DNA from: Ruminococcus sp.
GTDB lineage: Bacteria; Bacillota; Clostridia; Oscillospirales; Ruminococcaceae
NCBI GenBank assembly: GCA_021199305.1
Contig: JAJQIH010000020.1
Coordinates: 1-49,309, forward strand
DNA: 49,309 nt
Direction of reading: 5' to 3'
Positions 49,277-49,309 of the stretch are shown here, in pieces. Numbering within the stretch: position 1 is the stretch's first letter; each line of letters begins with the position of its first letter. The notes beneath the pieces are model-generated. The model was not told the origin of the DNA and searched no databases. It saw nothing but the letters and a program-made list of their open reading frames with translations. The position numbers were made by a program, and so were the translations under genes.

Positions 49277-49309
49277 ATGAGCCAGAAAATTAAGGTTTTA
49301 ATTGGTGAC
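49277..49309 (+). CDS. spo0A: response regulator start, probably spo0A (cut by window edge)
   Basis: Eleven codons are visible: MSQKIKVLIGD, matching the first receiver strand of Spo0A (MS.KIKV.I.DDN). GAAAGGA precedes ATG 49277. The upstream 0A-like boxes and the neighbouring Spo0A-C gene support spo0A, but any CheY-like receiver would start similarly. Confidence 0.65.
   Translation, partial: MSQKIKVLIGD

Overview
The window looks like a chromosomal segment of a spore-forming, strictly anaerobic Gram-positive bacterium of the class Clostridia, probably an Oscillospiraceae (Ruminococcus-like) gut or rumen organism. The reasons are moderate-to-low GC, nearly canonical TTGACA-17-TATAAT promoters and strong AGGAGG ribosome sites. 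It carries sporulation genes (spoIIID, a cwlD-type amidase, a free-standing Spo0A DNA-binding domain and the first codons of what looks like spo0A) and anaerobe genes (nrdD-nrdG, FeoAAB). It also has a GTP-type PEP carboxykinase, plant-polysaccharide genes (GH43, a Cthe_2159-type carbohydrate-binding protein) and surface proteins with long poly-threonine linkers. Taxonomy is inferred from gene content only.

Layout. 1-3.7 kb: the 3' tip of a membrane-protein gene, a dispersed repeat, a Cthe_2159-family gene broken by two in-frame stops, and an orphan GHKL sensor kinase. 3.7-6.6 kb: copper module csoR-copA with a CsoR operator inside the promoter; copA ends in a second metal-binding domain that has its own ribosome site. 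6.7-11 kb: asnB, a Thr-rich membrane protein and a MATE exporter. 11-18.6 kb: a YfhO-NUDIX pair, a divergent YjbQ-YdcF pair, spoIIID, and a DUF6106-acpS-nnr-lipoprotein operon. 18.6-25.4 kb: pckG with a long structured leader, an SH3-domain surface protein, rnr, secG, a Cys/Asp-rich mini membrane protein and a zinc-ribbon membrane protein.

25.5-30.1 kb is the most accessory-looking part. A tRNA-Ala and its terminator are followed by a class M sirtuin, a zinc macrodomain and an FMN/ferredoxin protein (a reversible ADP-ribosylation cassette), then an HxlR-controlled degenerate metallo-hydrolase and a BrnT-type toxin-antitoxin pair. A perfect 44-bp copy of the tRNA terminator closes the segment. 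A second toxin-antitoxin pair (DinJ/RelB-YoeB, 34.3-34.8 kb) is likewise bracketed by a 32-bp duplicated terminator.

30-43.5 kb: radA-cwlD, a small possible spore protein, an SDR reductase, the YoeB module, an orphan LytTR regulator, an EamA transporter, and a deoxynucleotide operon (nrdD-nrdG-dut) divergent from a Crp/Fnr regulator. A 560-bp gene-free stretch then holds three copies of the dispersed repeat and a 0A-like box, followed by a TetR operon of unknown role and a tRNA-Pro. 43.5-49.3 kb: the iron operon feoA-feoA-feoB-Cys-rich protein behind DtxR-like operators, a cytoplasmic GH43 glycosidase, the stand-alone Spo0A C-terminal domain gene, and the start of spo0A behind 0A-like boxes.

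No CRISPR array, rRNA, transposase or phage gene was seen. All functions are assigned from recognised motifs and family resemblance by eye, not from searches.
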